A stretch of 64,000 bases of DNA from Brachybacterium squillarum M-6-3 (GTDB lineage: Bacteria > Actinomycetota > Actinomycetes > Actinomycetales > Dermabacteraceae): contig NZ_AGBX01000007.1 in assembly GCF_000225825.1 (NCBI RefSeq), positions 744,001 to 808,000 of the forward strand. The letters are read 5' to 3'. Shown here piece after piece: positions 15,312 to 24,478 of this stretch; within the stretch, counting starts at the first letter, position 1; the number at the start of each line of letters is the position of its first letter. The notes below the pieces were generated by a model. It did not search any database and had not been told where the DNA came from. It saw only the letters and a list, made by a program, of their open reading frames with translations. Position numbers and translations under genes: made by a program.

Positions 15312-16871
15312 ACGGACCTCGACGGCCTCGCCGCTGTCCTGCGCGGGCAGCACGGCCAGGGCCGAGAGCATCGCCCCGTCGTCGGCGGCGGCCCGGCTCT
15401 CCATCCACCCGACGTGCAGCACGCCGGGGAGATCGGGCACCACCACCAGACCGGAGGGGTCCTGGACGCCGATGCGGATGTCGGCGGTGTCCAGCGTGGA
15501 GAGCGCGTCGGCGGTGACCTCCAGCTCGACGGGCTCGCCGGCGGTGCCGTCGGCGGCCAGCGGGATCACCGTGGCAGCGGTGTCCGCGGTCGCGGTGAGG
15601 CTCAGGGTACCGCGGCCGCCCCCGGCGGGCAGGGCGGTGACGCCGCTGGTGTCCAGCGTGGCGGCGGCCGGGGCGAGGGCGAAGTCGACGGGGGTGCCGA
15701 TGGTGTCCCCGGGCAGGTCCTGCCCGGCGGCCTCGCTGCGGACGACGGCCCTCACCGGGTCCTCGGCCTCGACCTGCACGCTGTGCGCGCCGTCGGGCAG
15801 GCCCTCCAGCGGCACGGCGGTGACCGCGTCGGCGGGCACCTCCACGGTCGTGCTCAGCTCCTCGCCGCCCGCGCCCAGGACCCGCACCGCGGCGGTGGTC
15901 TCCTCGCCGGAGGCGTTGCCGAGCACGAGGGTGGGGTCGCTGCCGGCGCGGACCACGGAGGGGATCACCTGCTCGGTGCCGGCCGGCTCGAGGGGGGTGA
16001 GGATCTCGGCGCCGCCGGGGGTGAGGCCGTCGCGCTCGGTGCTCTGCACGTGCATGGCCAGCGGGGCGCCCAGCACCTCGACCTCCACGCCGAGCACCGC
16101 GGCCTCACCGATCACGGACTCCAGCAGCACCCGCTCCTCGGCACCAGGGGCGACGACCACCTGGCTGCGGCCCTCCATCGCGGCGGGGCCGTCCTCGGTG
16201 CGCACCTGCACCGAGGCGGTCGCGGGCCGTGCGGTGGGGTTGCGCAGCACCAGCTCGGCGCTCGAGCCGGAGAGCGTGGAGGCCCCCAGGAAGGAGGCGG
16301 AGGTGCTGGCGGCGGCGCAGCGGGACACGGCCAGGGAGCGGTAGTCGCCCTCGGCGGTGAGCGTGGACTGCACGGCGTCGGCGACGGGGCGGCCCTCGTC
16401 GGCGGTCTCGGCGGTCACCGCGGAGGCGGTGGTGACGCCCTGGGCGGCGAGCAGGGAGGCGCCGAGCTCCCCGGCCCCGACCGCCGCGTCGAGGGCGGCG
16501 CCCTCCGGGTCGGCGAGGGACAGCTGCGGGGCGCGGGCGGAGCCGTCCTCGCCGCGGCGGGTCTCCGAGCCGGCCACGGTGCCGAACAGCAGCGAGGAGT
16601 CGGACTCCAGGGCGAGGGCGCCGACCTGGGCCTGCTCGGCCGGGGCGGTGGCGGCGAGCTCCTCGTCCCCACTGGTGCCGATCAGCTCCTCGGAGATCTG
16701 CAGCGGCCCGGCGCACTGGGAGCTCGAGGCCCCCGGCAGGGCGCTGGTGGTGGCGCGCTGGGCGGGGTCCGTGGCCGGGGCGGGACCGAGCGCGAGCGCC
16801 CCGCCGACCAGGGCGAGGGGCACGACGGCGAGCAGGGCCAGCAGCGGGCGGGGGGCCGGTCGCTCAGCCAT
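15300..16871 (-). CDS. DUF5719 family secreted or membrane-anchored protein
   Basis: This is a 523-residue protein with one N-terminal hydrophobic segment (about residues 9-30) and a long Ala/Gly/Thr/Val-rich extracytoplasmic part with few aromatics. The beta-sandwich-like repeats include ELVLRNPTARPATASVQV. Two cysteines (SSQCAGPL and VSRCAAA) could form a disulphide. DUF5719 proteins are encoded directly after the large membrane glycosyltransferase near whiB2 in many actinobacteria. The role is unknown, probably envelope-related. The start overlaps the upstream gene by 8 bases, which implies coupling. Confidence 0.8.
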   Translation of the reverse strand: MAERPAPRPLLALLAVVPLALVGGALALGPAPATDPAQRATTSALPGASSSQCAGPLQISEELIGTSGDEELAATAPAEQAQVGALALESDSSLLFGTVAGSETRRGEDGSARAPQLSLADPEGAALDAAVGAGELGASLLAAQGVTTASAVTAETADEGRPVADAVQSTLTAEGDYRSLAVSRCAAASTSASFLGASTLSGSSAELVLRNPTARPATASVQVRTEDGPAAMEGRSQVVVAPGAEERVLLESVIGEAAVLGVEVEVLGAPLAMHVQSTERDGLTPGGAEILTPLEPAGTEQVIPSVVRAGSDPTLVLGNASGEETTAAVRVLGAGGEELSTTVEVPADAVTAVPLEGLPDGAHSVQVEAEDPVRAVVRSEAAGQDLPGDTIGTPVDFALAPAAATLDTSGVTALPAGGGRGTLSLTATADTAATVIPLAADGTAGEPVELEVTADALSTLDTADIRIGVQDPSGLVVVPDLPGVLHVGWMESRAAADDGAMLSALAVLPAQDSGEAVEVRLED

Positions 16872-19800
16872 AGAGCTCCTCCGCGGATCGGGCGCGCATC
16901 CGCCAGGGGATCGCGATCAGGGCGGTGACCACCACCCCGGCAAGCAGCAGCAGCTGCCAGAGCAGCCGCAGGGGCTGGACGCGGTGCACCTCGACCTGGC
17001 CCGCGGCGTCGGCGGGGACGGTGAAGCCCTGCGCCCAGCCGTCGACCGTGACCGGTTCCAGCCGCTCGCCGTCGACGGTGGCGCGCCAGTCGGCATCGGC
17101 CCGCTCGGAGAGCACCAGGGTGCGCTCGGCGTCGGCCGCCGCGATCGTGCCCTCGGCGTCGATCACCCCGCTGGCCAGCGGGGCGGTGCCGTCCTCCCCG
17201 CGGATCTCCGCACGGGGGTGGGTGTCGATGACGCGCCACAGGCCGCCGTCGGCGTTCTCGGTGACCTTCTCCAGGGCGGTGGAGGCGTCCAGCGCGGAGA
17301 CCAGGGCAGGGTGGTCCTCGGCGGCGCCGGGCACCACCACGTAGGCCACGGCCGCAGCCTCCGGCCCGGCGTCGTCCCCGGTGGCGAGCATCTCGGCGAC
17401 GTCCTCGCGCAGCGCTTCGGAGCCGGCGTCGGAGCCGAGCTCCCCGCCCAGCCGCAGCAGCTCGAGGTCGCGGGCGTCGGTGACGGAGGCCTGCTGGAGG
17501 GCGGTGTCGGCGCCCTGCACGACGAGGGAGGCGGTGACGGTGCCCTCCGCGGTCTCGCCGAGCACCAGCACCCGGGAGCGGGCGTCGGTCAGGCCCTGGT
17601 CGGTGGCCGCGGCGGGCACCTGAGAGCCCTCGGCCCGGTCCACGGCGAGCATGCCGGGCAGCAGCAACGACCAGCCGGCGACGGTCACGACACAGACCGC
17701 GGCCACCAGGCCGGCGACGGCGGCGGTGAGGGCGCGGCGGGGCCGCGAGACCCCGCCCCCGCGGCGGGCGAGGGCGTCGAAGGAGGCTCCCGCGCCGAGG
17801 CACAGCGCCAGCAGCAGCAGGTCCAGCAGTCCGTGCAGCGGCGCGGCGATCACGGCATCCCCCGCGGGCATCAGCGGCACCCGCACCACCAGCAGCACGG
17901 CCGCCCCGGCGAGGGCCGCGAGCAGCAGGCCGTAGCGGCCCGCGGTGCCGGCGGTCCCGGCCAGCAGCGGGGCGGCCAGCGCGCCGAGCACGACGGGCAG
18001 CAGGGCGAGGGCGGGCGCCCAGGGGGCCAGCTGCGCCCCCAGCAGCGGGGCGAGCACCGCGTCCAGACCGGGGGCGGTGGGCCACAGCCGCAGCAGATCG
18101 GCGGTGTCCCCGACGGGCAGGCTCCCCGCGGGCACGGCGCCGACGCCGAGCAGCATCGAGGGGTGGGCGAGGTAGGCCGGAATGTAGGGCAGGTGCAGCA
18201 GCAGGGAGGGCACCAGCACCCAGAGCAGGCGCGGACGGCGGCCCGGCACCAGCGGGACGAGCATCGCCAGGGCGAGCGCCACCAGCACCACCAGTGCGGG
18301 CTGCACGGCACCGATCACGAGCAGCAGCAGGCCCCCGGCGGCGGCCGCGGGCACGCTGGCCTGGGAGACCTTGTGGGGCAGACCGATGGCGCGGCCCACG
18401 GCCAGGGCCAGCAGCGGAAGCAGCACGTGCACCAGCAGCAGCGGCCAGGCGCCCAGCGAGAGGGCCGAGAGCAGCGCGGGCGCCAGCGCCCAGGTGACGA
18501 CCAGCGCCAGTCGTGCGCCGATCGCCCGGGTCAGGGCGCCGGCGGCCCACCAGGCGGTCAGCGCGGAGGCAGGGACGGCGGCGAAGACCAGGGCCTCGGC
18601 CCAGAGGTCCCCGCCGAGCGGCAGGGCGCCGAGCACCCGCAGCAGCGGGTCGGCGGGACCGCGCTCCCCGAGCCCGGTCGGGATCCAGCTCGACCAGGCG
18701 GCAGCGACCGTGTCCCGCCAGGACTCGGGCAGCGGCAGCAGGGCGGGGCCCTGCAGGGTGCCGCGGCCGAAGAGCCCGCGCAGGGCCAGCAGCCCCAGCA
18801 CGGTGCCGGCGAGGGCCACCACCACGGTGCCGATCACGTGGCGGCCGTAGTCGGCGTCGTCCACACCGTGGCGGGTGCCGGCGATGCCCCAGGTGGTGCG
18901 GCGGATGCGGCGGGTGCGGTCGTCGTCCGCGACCAGCCGGGTCCAGACGTCGGCCAGGCCACGGCGCAGGCTCTCCCCGCGCGGCAGGTAGAGCGGGGCG
19001 AGGCGGCCGCGGGGCACCCGGGCGCGGCGGCCGGCACGGGCGCCGCGGCGGATCACCGCGGGGGCGGAGCGCATCGCGTCCACCCAGGCGCGGGCCTCCA
19101 TCCCGGCGCGGCGGGGCACCACGGCGGCGACGGCCCCGGCCATCCGGGCGAGGGTCACCAGCGGCAGCGCCGCGAGCAGCAGCAGGGCGGCGACCGGCCC
19201 GCGGTGCTTGAGCAGCACCAGCAGACGGCCGGTGCGCTGCTCCTGCAGCCGCTCCAGCAGGGGCCGGGTGGGCGGGGCGAGCACGACGGCGGCCTCGGGC
19301 TGCACGGCCACGCGCTCCCCGGAGCGCCAGATCCGGTGGCAGAGGTCGATCTCCGCCCAGGGGGAGGGCAGCTCGCCGTCCAGTCCGCCGCTGCGCAGCA
19401 GGGTCCGGGTGCGCACGAGCATGCCGGGCAGGGCGACGGCGAGCACGTCGTGGCGCCAGTCTGCCTGTCCCTGGTCGATCTCGCCCGGGTCCACCCCGGT
19501 GATGATGCGCCCGGAGTGGGTGAGGGTGAGGCCGACGTCGACCAGCTCGGCCGGGGCCGCGGGGTCCTGCGGCTCCGAGGCCGCGCCCGTCTCGGCGGGG
19601 CGGGGCGGGCGCAGACGCTTGGCGCCGACGACGGCGGTGTTCGGGGAGCTGACGACGAGCTCGAGCTCGCGTCCGAGGGCGTCGGGGGCGGGCGGGGCGT
19701 CCTGCACGGCGAACCACAGCCAGGAGTCGCCGCCGGCGGGGGCGGCGCGACGTCCGGCGCCCGGTCCGGGGGTCTGCTCGCGCAGGCGCTCGGGCACGCG

Positions 19801-20280
19801 AGCGAGGTCGGCGGCGCGCTGGCTGCGCTCGCGCTCGACCTCCTCGGCGTCCACGGCGGCGGCGCGGCGGCCCCCGGGCTCGGGCCCGCGGTCGGCGTCG
19901 GGCTCGACGGCGGTCCGGGGGGCGCCCTCGTCCTCGCGCGGGGTGGTCTGCTCCTCGCGCAGCAGCTCGAGCACCGCGCGGACGGCGGCGGCCTGGTCGC
20001 TGCGGTCCCCCAGCGGCAGCATCCGGTCGATGCGTCCGGCGCGCTGCGCGGCGGCCAGGAGCTCCGTGGCGGCCGCGGGCAGCTGCGGCGGGACGGTCAC
20101 CAGCACTCGGTCCGCAGCGCGGTCCTGGGCGGCGACGGCCGCGAGGATCTCCTCGACGCGCGCGGCGGTCTCCGCCTCAGCGGCGGCCGTCGGGTCCGGG
20201 GTCCTCTTGTTCTCCTGCGGGGTGGGCGCGGTCGTCGCCCCGCTCAGCAGGACGACAGCGGTGACATGACGCGGGGACAC
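16864..20280 (-). CDS. Large multi-domain membrane glycosyltransferase (GT2-type)
   Basis: This is a 1138-residue protein. The first 350 or so residues are a family 2 glycosyltransferase-like domain interrupted by a charged low-complexity insert (about 100-190). The conserved C-terminal part of the fold is PSPWAEIDLCHRIWRSGERVAV. About twelve membrane helices follow (roughly 360-920). An extracytoplasmic domain comes next, and the protein ends with one helix and a basic tail (WRMRARSAEELYG). Homologues sit between whiB2 and DUF5719 across actinobacteria and probably add sugar to an exported polymer or lipid carrier. The donor is unknown. The classical DxD is not obvious because of the insert. 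Confidence 0.82.
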   Translation of the reverse strand: MSPRHVTAVVLLSGATTAPTPQENKRTPDPTAAAEAETAARVEEILAAVAAQDRAADRVLVTVPPQLPAAATELLAAAQRAGRIDRMLPLGDRSDQAAAVRAVLELLREEQTTPREDEGAPRTAVEPDADRGPEPGGRRAAAVDAEEVERERSQRAADLARVPERLREQTPGPGAGRRAAPAGGDSWLWFAVQDAPPAPDALGRELELVVSSPNTAVVGAKRLRPPRPAETGAASEPQDPAAPAELVDVGLTLTHSGRIITGVDPGEIDQGQADWRHDVLAVALPGMLVRTRTLLRSGGLDGELPSPWAEIDLCHRIWRSGERVAVQPEAAVVLAPPTRPLLERLQEQRTGRLLVLLKHRGPVAALLLLAALPLVTLARMAGAVAAVVPRRAGMEARAWVDAMRSAPAVIRRGARAGRRARVPRGRLAPLYLPRGESLRRGLADVWTRLVADDDRTRRIRRTTWGIAGTRHGVDDADYGRHVIGTVVVALAGTVLGLLALRGLFGRGTLQGPALLPLPESWRDTVAAAWSSWIPTGLGERGPADPLLRVLGALPLGGDLWAEALVFAAVPASALTAWWAAGALTRAIGARLALVVTWALAPALLSALSLGAWPLLLVHVLLPLLALAVGRAIGLPHKVSQASVPAAAAGGLLLLVIGAVQPALVVLVALALAMLVPLVPGRRPRLLWVLVPSLLLHLPYIPAYLAHPSMLLGVGAVPAGSLPVGDTADLLRLWPTAPGLDAVLAPLLGAQLAPWAPALALLPVVLGALAAPLLAGTAGTAGRYGLLLAALAGAAVLLVVRVPLMPAGDAVIAAPLHGLLDLLLLALCLGAGASFDALARRGGGVSRPRRALTAAVAGLVAAVCVVTVAGWSLLLPGMLAVDRAEGSQVPAAATDQGLTDARSRVLVLGETAEGTVTASLVVQGADTALQQASVTDARDLELLRLGGELGSDAGSEALREDVAEMLATGDDAGPEAAAVAYVVVPGAAEDHPALVSALDASTALEKVTENADGGLWRVIDTHPRAEIRGEDGTAPLASGVIDAEGTIAAADAERTLVLSERADADWRATVDGERLEPVTVDGWAQGFTVPADAAGQVEVHRVQPLRLLWQLLLLAGVVVTALIAIPWRMRARSAEELYG

Positions 20281-20292
20281 CGGGTGGGCGGC

Positions 20293-20589
20293 TCAGATCG
20301 CCCGGCGCTTGAGCTTGCGGCGCTCGCGCTCGGACAGACCGCCCCAGATGCCGAAGCGCTCATCGTTCTGCAGGGCGTACTCGAGGCACTCGGCGCGCAC
20401 CTCGCAGGAGACGCACACCTTCTTCGCCTCGCGGGTGGAGCCGCCCTTCTCGGGGAAGAAGGCCTCGGGGTCGGTCTGCGCGCACAGGGCGCGCTCCTGC
20501 CACGAGAGCTCCTCCTCGGTCTCGTCCGCTCCGAAATCCAGCAGGGACAGCTCGACGCGCCCGTCGTCCTCGACGTGATCCGATTCCAT
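20293..20589 (-). CDS. whiB2: WhiB2/WhmD-type iron-sulphur transcriptional regulator
   Basis: This is a 98-residue Wbl protein with the four cluster ligands Cys36, Cys59, Cys62 and Cys68, the GIWGG turn at 80-84 and the basic C-terminal tail RRKLKRRAI. It should bind a [4Fe-4S] cluster and work with the sigma factor. WhiB2 orthologues are needed for septation. The context (DUF3499, manB, DUF5719 and a CofE-like gene) matches the whiB2 neighbourhood of mycobacteria. I chose the ATG at 20589 because a GGAGG lies 10 bases upstream. Two earlier in-frame starts would place this Shine-Dalgarno inside the gene. Confidence 0.95.
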   Translation of the reverse strand: MESDHVEDDGRVELSLLDFGADETEEELSWQERALCAQTDPEAFFPEKGGSTREAKKVCVSCEVRAECLEYALQNDERFGIWGGLSERERRKLKRRAI

Positions 20590-20716
20590 CGCCACCGCTC
20601 CTCCCATGTGCCGGTCCACCATCGTCAGCGTGCCCGGTCCGTTCCCTCTCCGGGCCGTCCGCACCGGGCCGCTCGATCCGCCGTGTCCGGTCCACCCCGA
20701 CGGCCGGTGCGCCTCT

Positions 20717-20747
20717 AAAATACACCGGTGTAAGTCCTGCCCGTCAA
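20717..20747 (-). promoter_or_regulatory. whiB2 promoter with a 12-base palindrome in the spacer
   Basis: On the minus strand TTGACG (20747-20742) is followed by 17 bases and TGTATT (20724-20719), or by 19 bases and TATTTT. The perfect palindrome TACACCGGTGTA (20721-20732) lies across the spacer and -10. This is the only A/T-rich patch in a 289-base gap (20590-20878). On the plus strand the same patch reads TAAAAT (20716-20721), a possible -10 for the divergent cofE-like gene. Nothing else stands out in the gap. Confidence 0.6.
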
Positions 20748-20878
20748 GCGAGGACGGGTCCCCGAGACGGCCTTCACCCCGGTCGCGCGCGGCGTCCGCG
20801 CCCGTCCGCGCCCTGCGGGGACCCGCGAGACCCCCGCGCGGGCGCTGCCCGCCCACTCCCCCGATGCCCGGAGACCCG

Positions 20879-22098
<1,220 letters not shown>

Positions 22099-22102
<4 letters not shown>

Positions 22103-22755
22103 CCGCGCTGCTGCCCACTGCCGCTTCCCTGCTGGACGCCCTGGAGCGGACCGGGCCGCGCCCCGCCCTGGCCTGGTACGCGCCCGAGGGCCGCACCGAG
22201 CTGTCCGGGCACGTACTCGCCAACTGGGTGATCAAGGCCATCGGCCACCTCGACGCGGAGATCACGCTCGCTCCCGGGGACCCGGTGGCGCTCGCGATGC
22301 CGCCGCACTGGAAGCGGCTGGTGCTGGCCCTGGCCGCGCACGCCCTCGGCGCCGAGGTGGAGGTCCTCGCCCCCGGGACGGCGCCGACGCGGGAGCCGCG
22401 GGTGCTGGTGACCGACGAGCCCTCCGGACCCCTCGCCGAGGACGCCGAGGAGGTGCTGGCCCTGCAGCCGGTCGCGCTGGCCCCGCGCTTCGCCGGAGAG
22501 CTGCCGCCGCTGGTGCACGACTGGGTCGCCGAGGTGCGCGCCCACCCCGACCGCCTCGCTGCGCCGCTGCCCGCCTGGTCCGGACCGACCCCCGCGGGGT
22601 CCGGCGAACGGGTGCTGCTCACCGGGGACGGCGCCGGGGCCGCGGAGCTGCCCGGGGCGCTGGCGGCCTGGCTGGCCGGGGGCGGCGTGGTGGGACCCGC
22701 GGCGGCAGTGAGTGCCCGGGCCGCCCGCGAGGAGGGCGTCAGCGGCACCGACTGA
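22099..22755 (+). CDS. TIGR03089 family protein
   Basis: This 218-residue protein is of the actinobacterial TIGR03089 family, which resembles a truncated adenylate-forming (acyl-CoA synthetase-like) N-terminal domain: TGPRPALAWYAPEGRTELSG and a GDPVALAMPPHWKRLVLALAAHALGAEV-type region. The ATP-binding P-loop and C-terminal lid of real synthetases are missing, so catalysis is doubtful. The gene is regularly found beside whiB2 or LCP genes. The GTG start overlaps the CofE-like stop (GTGA). The stop lies in a stem shared with the convergent ABC gene. Confidence 0.85.
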
Positions 22756-22787
22756 GCACGGGGTCCCTCGGCGCGGCCGCGGCTCAG
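22752..22787. terminator. Possible bidirectional terminator
   Basis: CTGAGC (22752-22757) and GCTCAG (22782-22787) form a 6-base stem that includes both convergent stop codons. The long GC-rich loop can pair internally (GCGGCCGC). It is weaker than the two similar structures at 12675 and 15285. Confidence 0.4.
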
Positions 22788-23554
22788 CTCGCGCGGAGCG
22801 TGGCGACGGCCTCGACCGGGTCGCCGTCGAAGATCACGGTGCCCTTGCGGAGCACCACGATGCGGGTGCACAGCTTCTGCAGCATCTCCAGCTCGTGGGA
22901 GACCACCACCATCGTGCGACCCTTGGCCTGCAGCTCCCGGATCCGGGCCAGGCACTTCTTCTGGAAGGGCTCGTCACCCACCGAGAGGATCTCGTCGACC
23001 AGGAAGATGTCCGGCTCGGTGTGCACGGCGACGGCGAAGGCCAGCCGCAGGAACATGCCCGAGCTGTAGTACTTCACGTCGGTGTCGATGAACTCCTCGA
23101 TCTCGGAGAAGTCCACGATCTCCCGGAAGCGCTCGTCGATCTGCTCGTGGGTCATGCCGAGGATCGCCCCGTTGAGGTACACGTTCTCGCGGCCCGAGAG
23201 GTCCGGGTGGAAGCCGGCGCCGACCTCGATCAGGCCCGCCACGCGGCCGCGCAGCAGCACCCGGCCGCGGTCGGGGAACAGCACCCCGGAGACGGTCTTC
23301 AGCAGGGTCGACTTGCCGGAGCCGTTGAAACCGATCAGGCCGACCGTCTCCCCCGCCCGGATGGTGAGGTCCACCCCGTCCAGGGCCAGGAAGCTGTCCG
23401 AGAGCTTCTTGCGCTGCAGGGCGGCGAAGACCATCTCCTTCAGCGCCCGGGTGTGGCGCAGGGAGAAGCGCTTGGACACCTGCTCGATGCGGATCATCGG
23501 GCGGGCATCGGCGGCGGGGGCGACAGGCGCCGGCCCGTCGGGCAGCAGCGGCAT
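22784..23554 (-). CDS. Polysaccharide ABC exporter, ATP-binding subunit (Wzt/RfbE type)
   Basis: This is a 256-residue ATPase with Walker A GFNGSGKST (75-83), an ABC signature YSSGMFLRLAF, Walker B DIFLVDEILSVGD and the H-loop VVVSHE. The short C-terminus lacks the carbohydrate-binding domain of O-antigen Wzt, so it resembles TagH or mycobacterial Rv3781. It should power export of an undecaprenyl-linked glycan through the adjacent permease. It is the last gene of the minus-strand operon that contains glf and the GlfT-like genes. This supports a galactofuranan cargo. The gap to the permease is 3 bases. Confidence 0.93.
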   Translation of the reverse strand: MPLLPDGPAPVAPAADARPMIRIEQVSKRFSLRHTRALKEMVFAALQRKKLSDSFLALDGVDLTIRAGETVGLIGFNGSGKSTLLKTVSGVLFPDRGRVLLRGRVAGLIEVGAGFHPDLSGRENVYLNGAILGMTHEQIDERFREIVDFSEIEEFIDTDVKYYSSGMFLRLAFAVAVHTEPDIFLVDEILSVGDEPFQKKCLARIRELQAKGRTMVVVSHELEMLQKLCTRIVVLRKGTVIFDGDPVEAVATLRAS

Positions 23555-23557
23555 GGC

Positions 23558-24478
23558 TCAGAGCTCCTGGGCGAAGCGCCGCTTGGAGCGCTCGAAGACG
23601 ACGGTGCCGGCCGCGAAGGTGGCCACGGCGATCAGCACGCCCACCCACCACAGGTCCGAGACGCCCGAGGCGGCGAAGCGCGGGTCCGCCTCCATCGCCT
23701 CGACCGTGCTGGGCAGGTGCCGCCAGAAGGCCGTGTGGAACAGCTCCACGACGATGGTCAGCGGGTTCAGGATGTACAGCCAGTACCAGAACGTGCCGCC
23801 GATGGCGTCCTGCACCATCGACACCCGGTACATCACCGGGCTCAGCCAGGTGGCGACCATGACGATGAGGTCCACGAAGTTCTCCACGTCGCGGAAGGCG
23901 GCGTTCAGCGCGGCCGTGAGCATCCCCAGGCCCATCGTGAACACGATCAGGATGCCCATGCCCAGGCCGAAGGCCAGCAGCTCGGTGCCGCCCGGCGTCC
24001 AGCCGTACAGCAGCGCCCCCACCAGCAGCACCACCAGCTGCGGCAGGAAGTGCACGAGCGCCACCAGCATGCTGGCCCAGGGGAAGAGCTGACTGGGCAG
24101 GTAGATCTTCGAGACCAGGGGCGCGTTGCCGGTGATCGAGCGGGTGGCGTTGCCGAACACCTCGCCGAACAGGTTGATCGCCACGATCCCGCTGAACAGG
24201 TACACCGCGTAGGCGCTGTCGCCCTTGTTCAGCTGCAGGAAGACGCCGAGGGCCAGGTAGAAGACGATGAACTGGACGGCGGGCTTGACGTAGCTCCACA
24301 GCATGCCCAGGGCGCTGCCGCGGTAGCGGACCCGCAGCTCCTTCTTCACCAGCAGGCGCAGCAGGAAGCGCTCCCGCAGGGGGTTCAGCCAACCGGCGTC
24401 CTGGCCGGGGGCGTGCCAGCCCTCGCCCTGCTCGGCGGCGCTGGGGCGACGCCGGGGCGCCGCGGGGGCCGTGCTCAC
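23558..24478 (-). CDS. Polysaccharide ABC exporter, permease subunit (Wzm/RfbD type)
   Basis: This is a 306-residue ABC-2 permease with a cytoplasmic N-terminal amphipathic region (NPLRERFLLRLLVKKELRVRYRGSALG) and six membrane helices. The typical YLFSGIVAINLFGEVFGNATRSI and LNPLTIVVELF segments are present. It forms the channel with the downstream ATPase. The closest known relatives by organisation are TagG and mycobacterial Rv3783, which exports the galactan precursor. The GTG start overlaps the stop of the GlfT2-like gene (GTGA). Confidence 0.93.
   Translation of the reverse strand: MSTAPAAPRRRPSAAEQGEGWHAPGQDAGWLNPLRERFLLRLLVKKELRVRYRGSALGMLWSYVKPAVQFIVFYLALGVFLQLNKGDSAYAVYLFSGIVAINLFGEVFGNATRSITGNAPLVSKIYLPSQLFPWASMLVALVHFLPQLVVLLVGALLYGWTPGGTELLAFGLGMGILIVFTMGLGMLTAALNAAFRDVENFVDLIVMVATWLSPVMYRVSMVQDAIGGTFWYWLYILNPLTIVVELFHTAFWRHLPSTVEAMEADPRFAASGVSDLWWVGVLIAVATFAAGTVVFERSKRRFAQEL

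Noticed and set aside
16357-20718. A 1,453-codon open frame on the plus strand opposite the large glycosyltransferase and DUF5719 genes
   Set aside because: The sequence is Gly/Gln/His-rich with no recognisable motif. It is the mirror of GC-rich third positions in the real minus-strand genes, which have clear family signatures.
20721-20732. TACACCGGTGTA as a BldD box
   Set aside because: The BldD consensus has a single central A/T between half-sites; this palindrome has an even CG centre.
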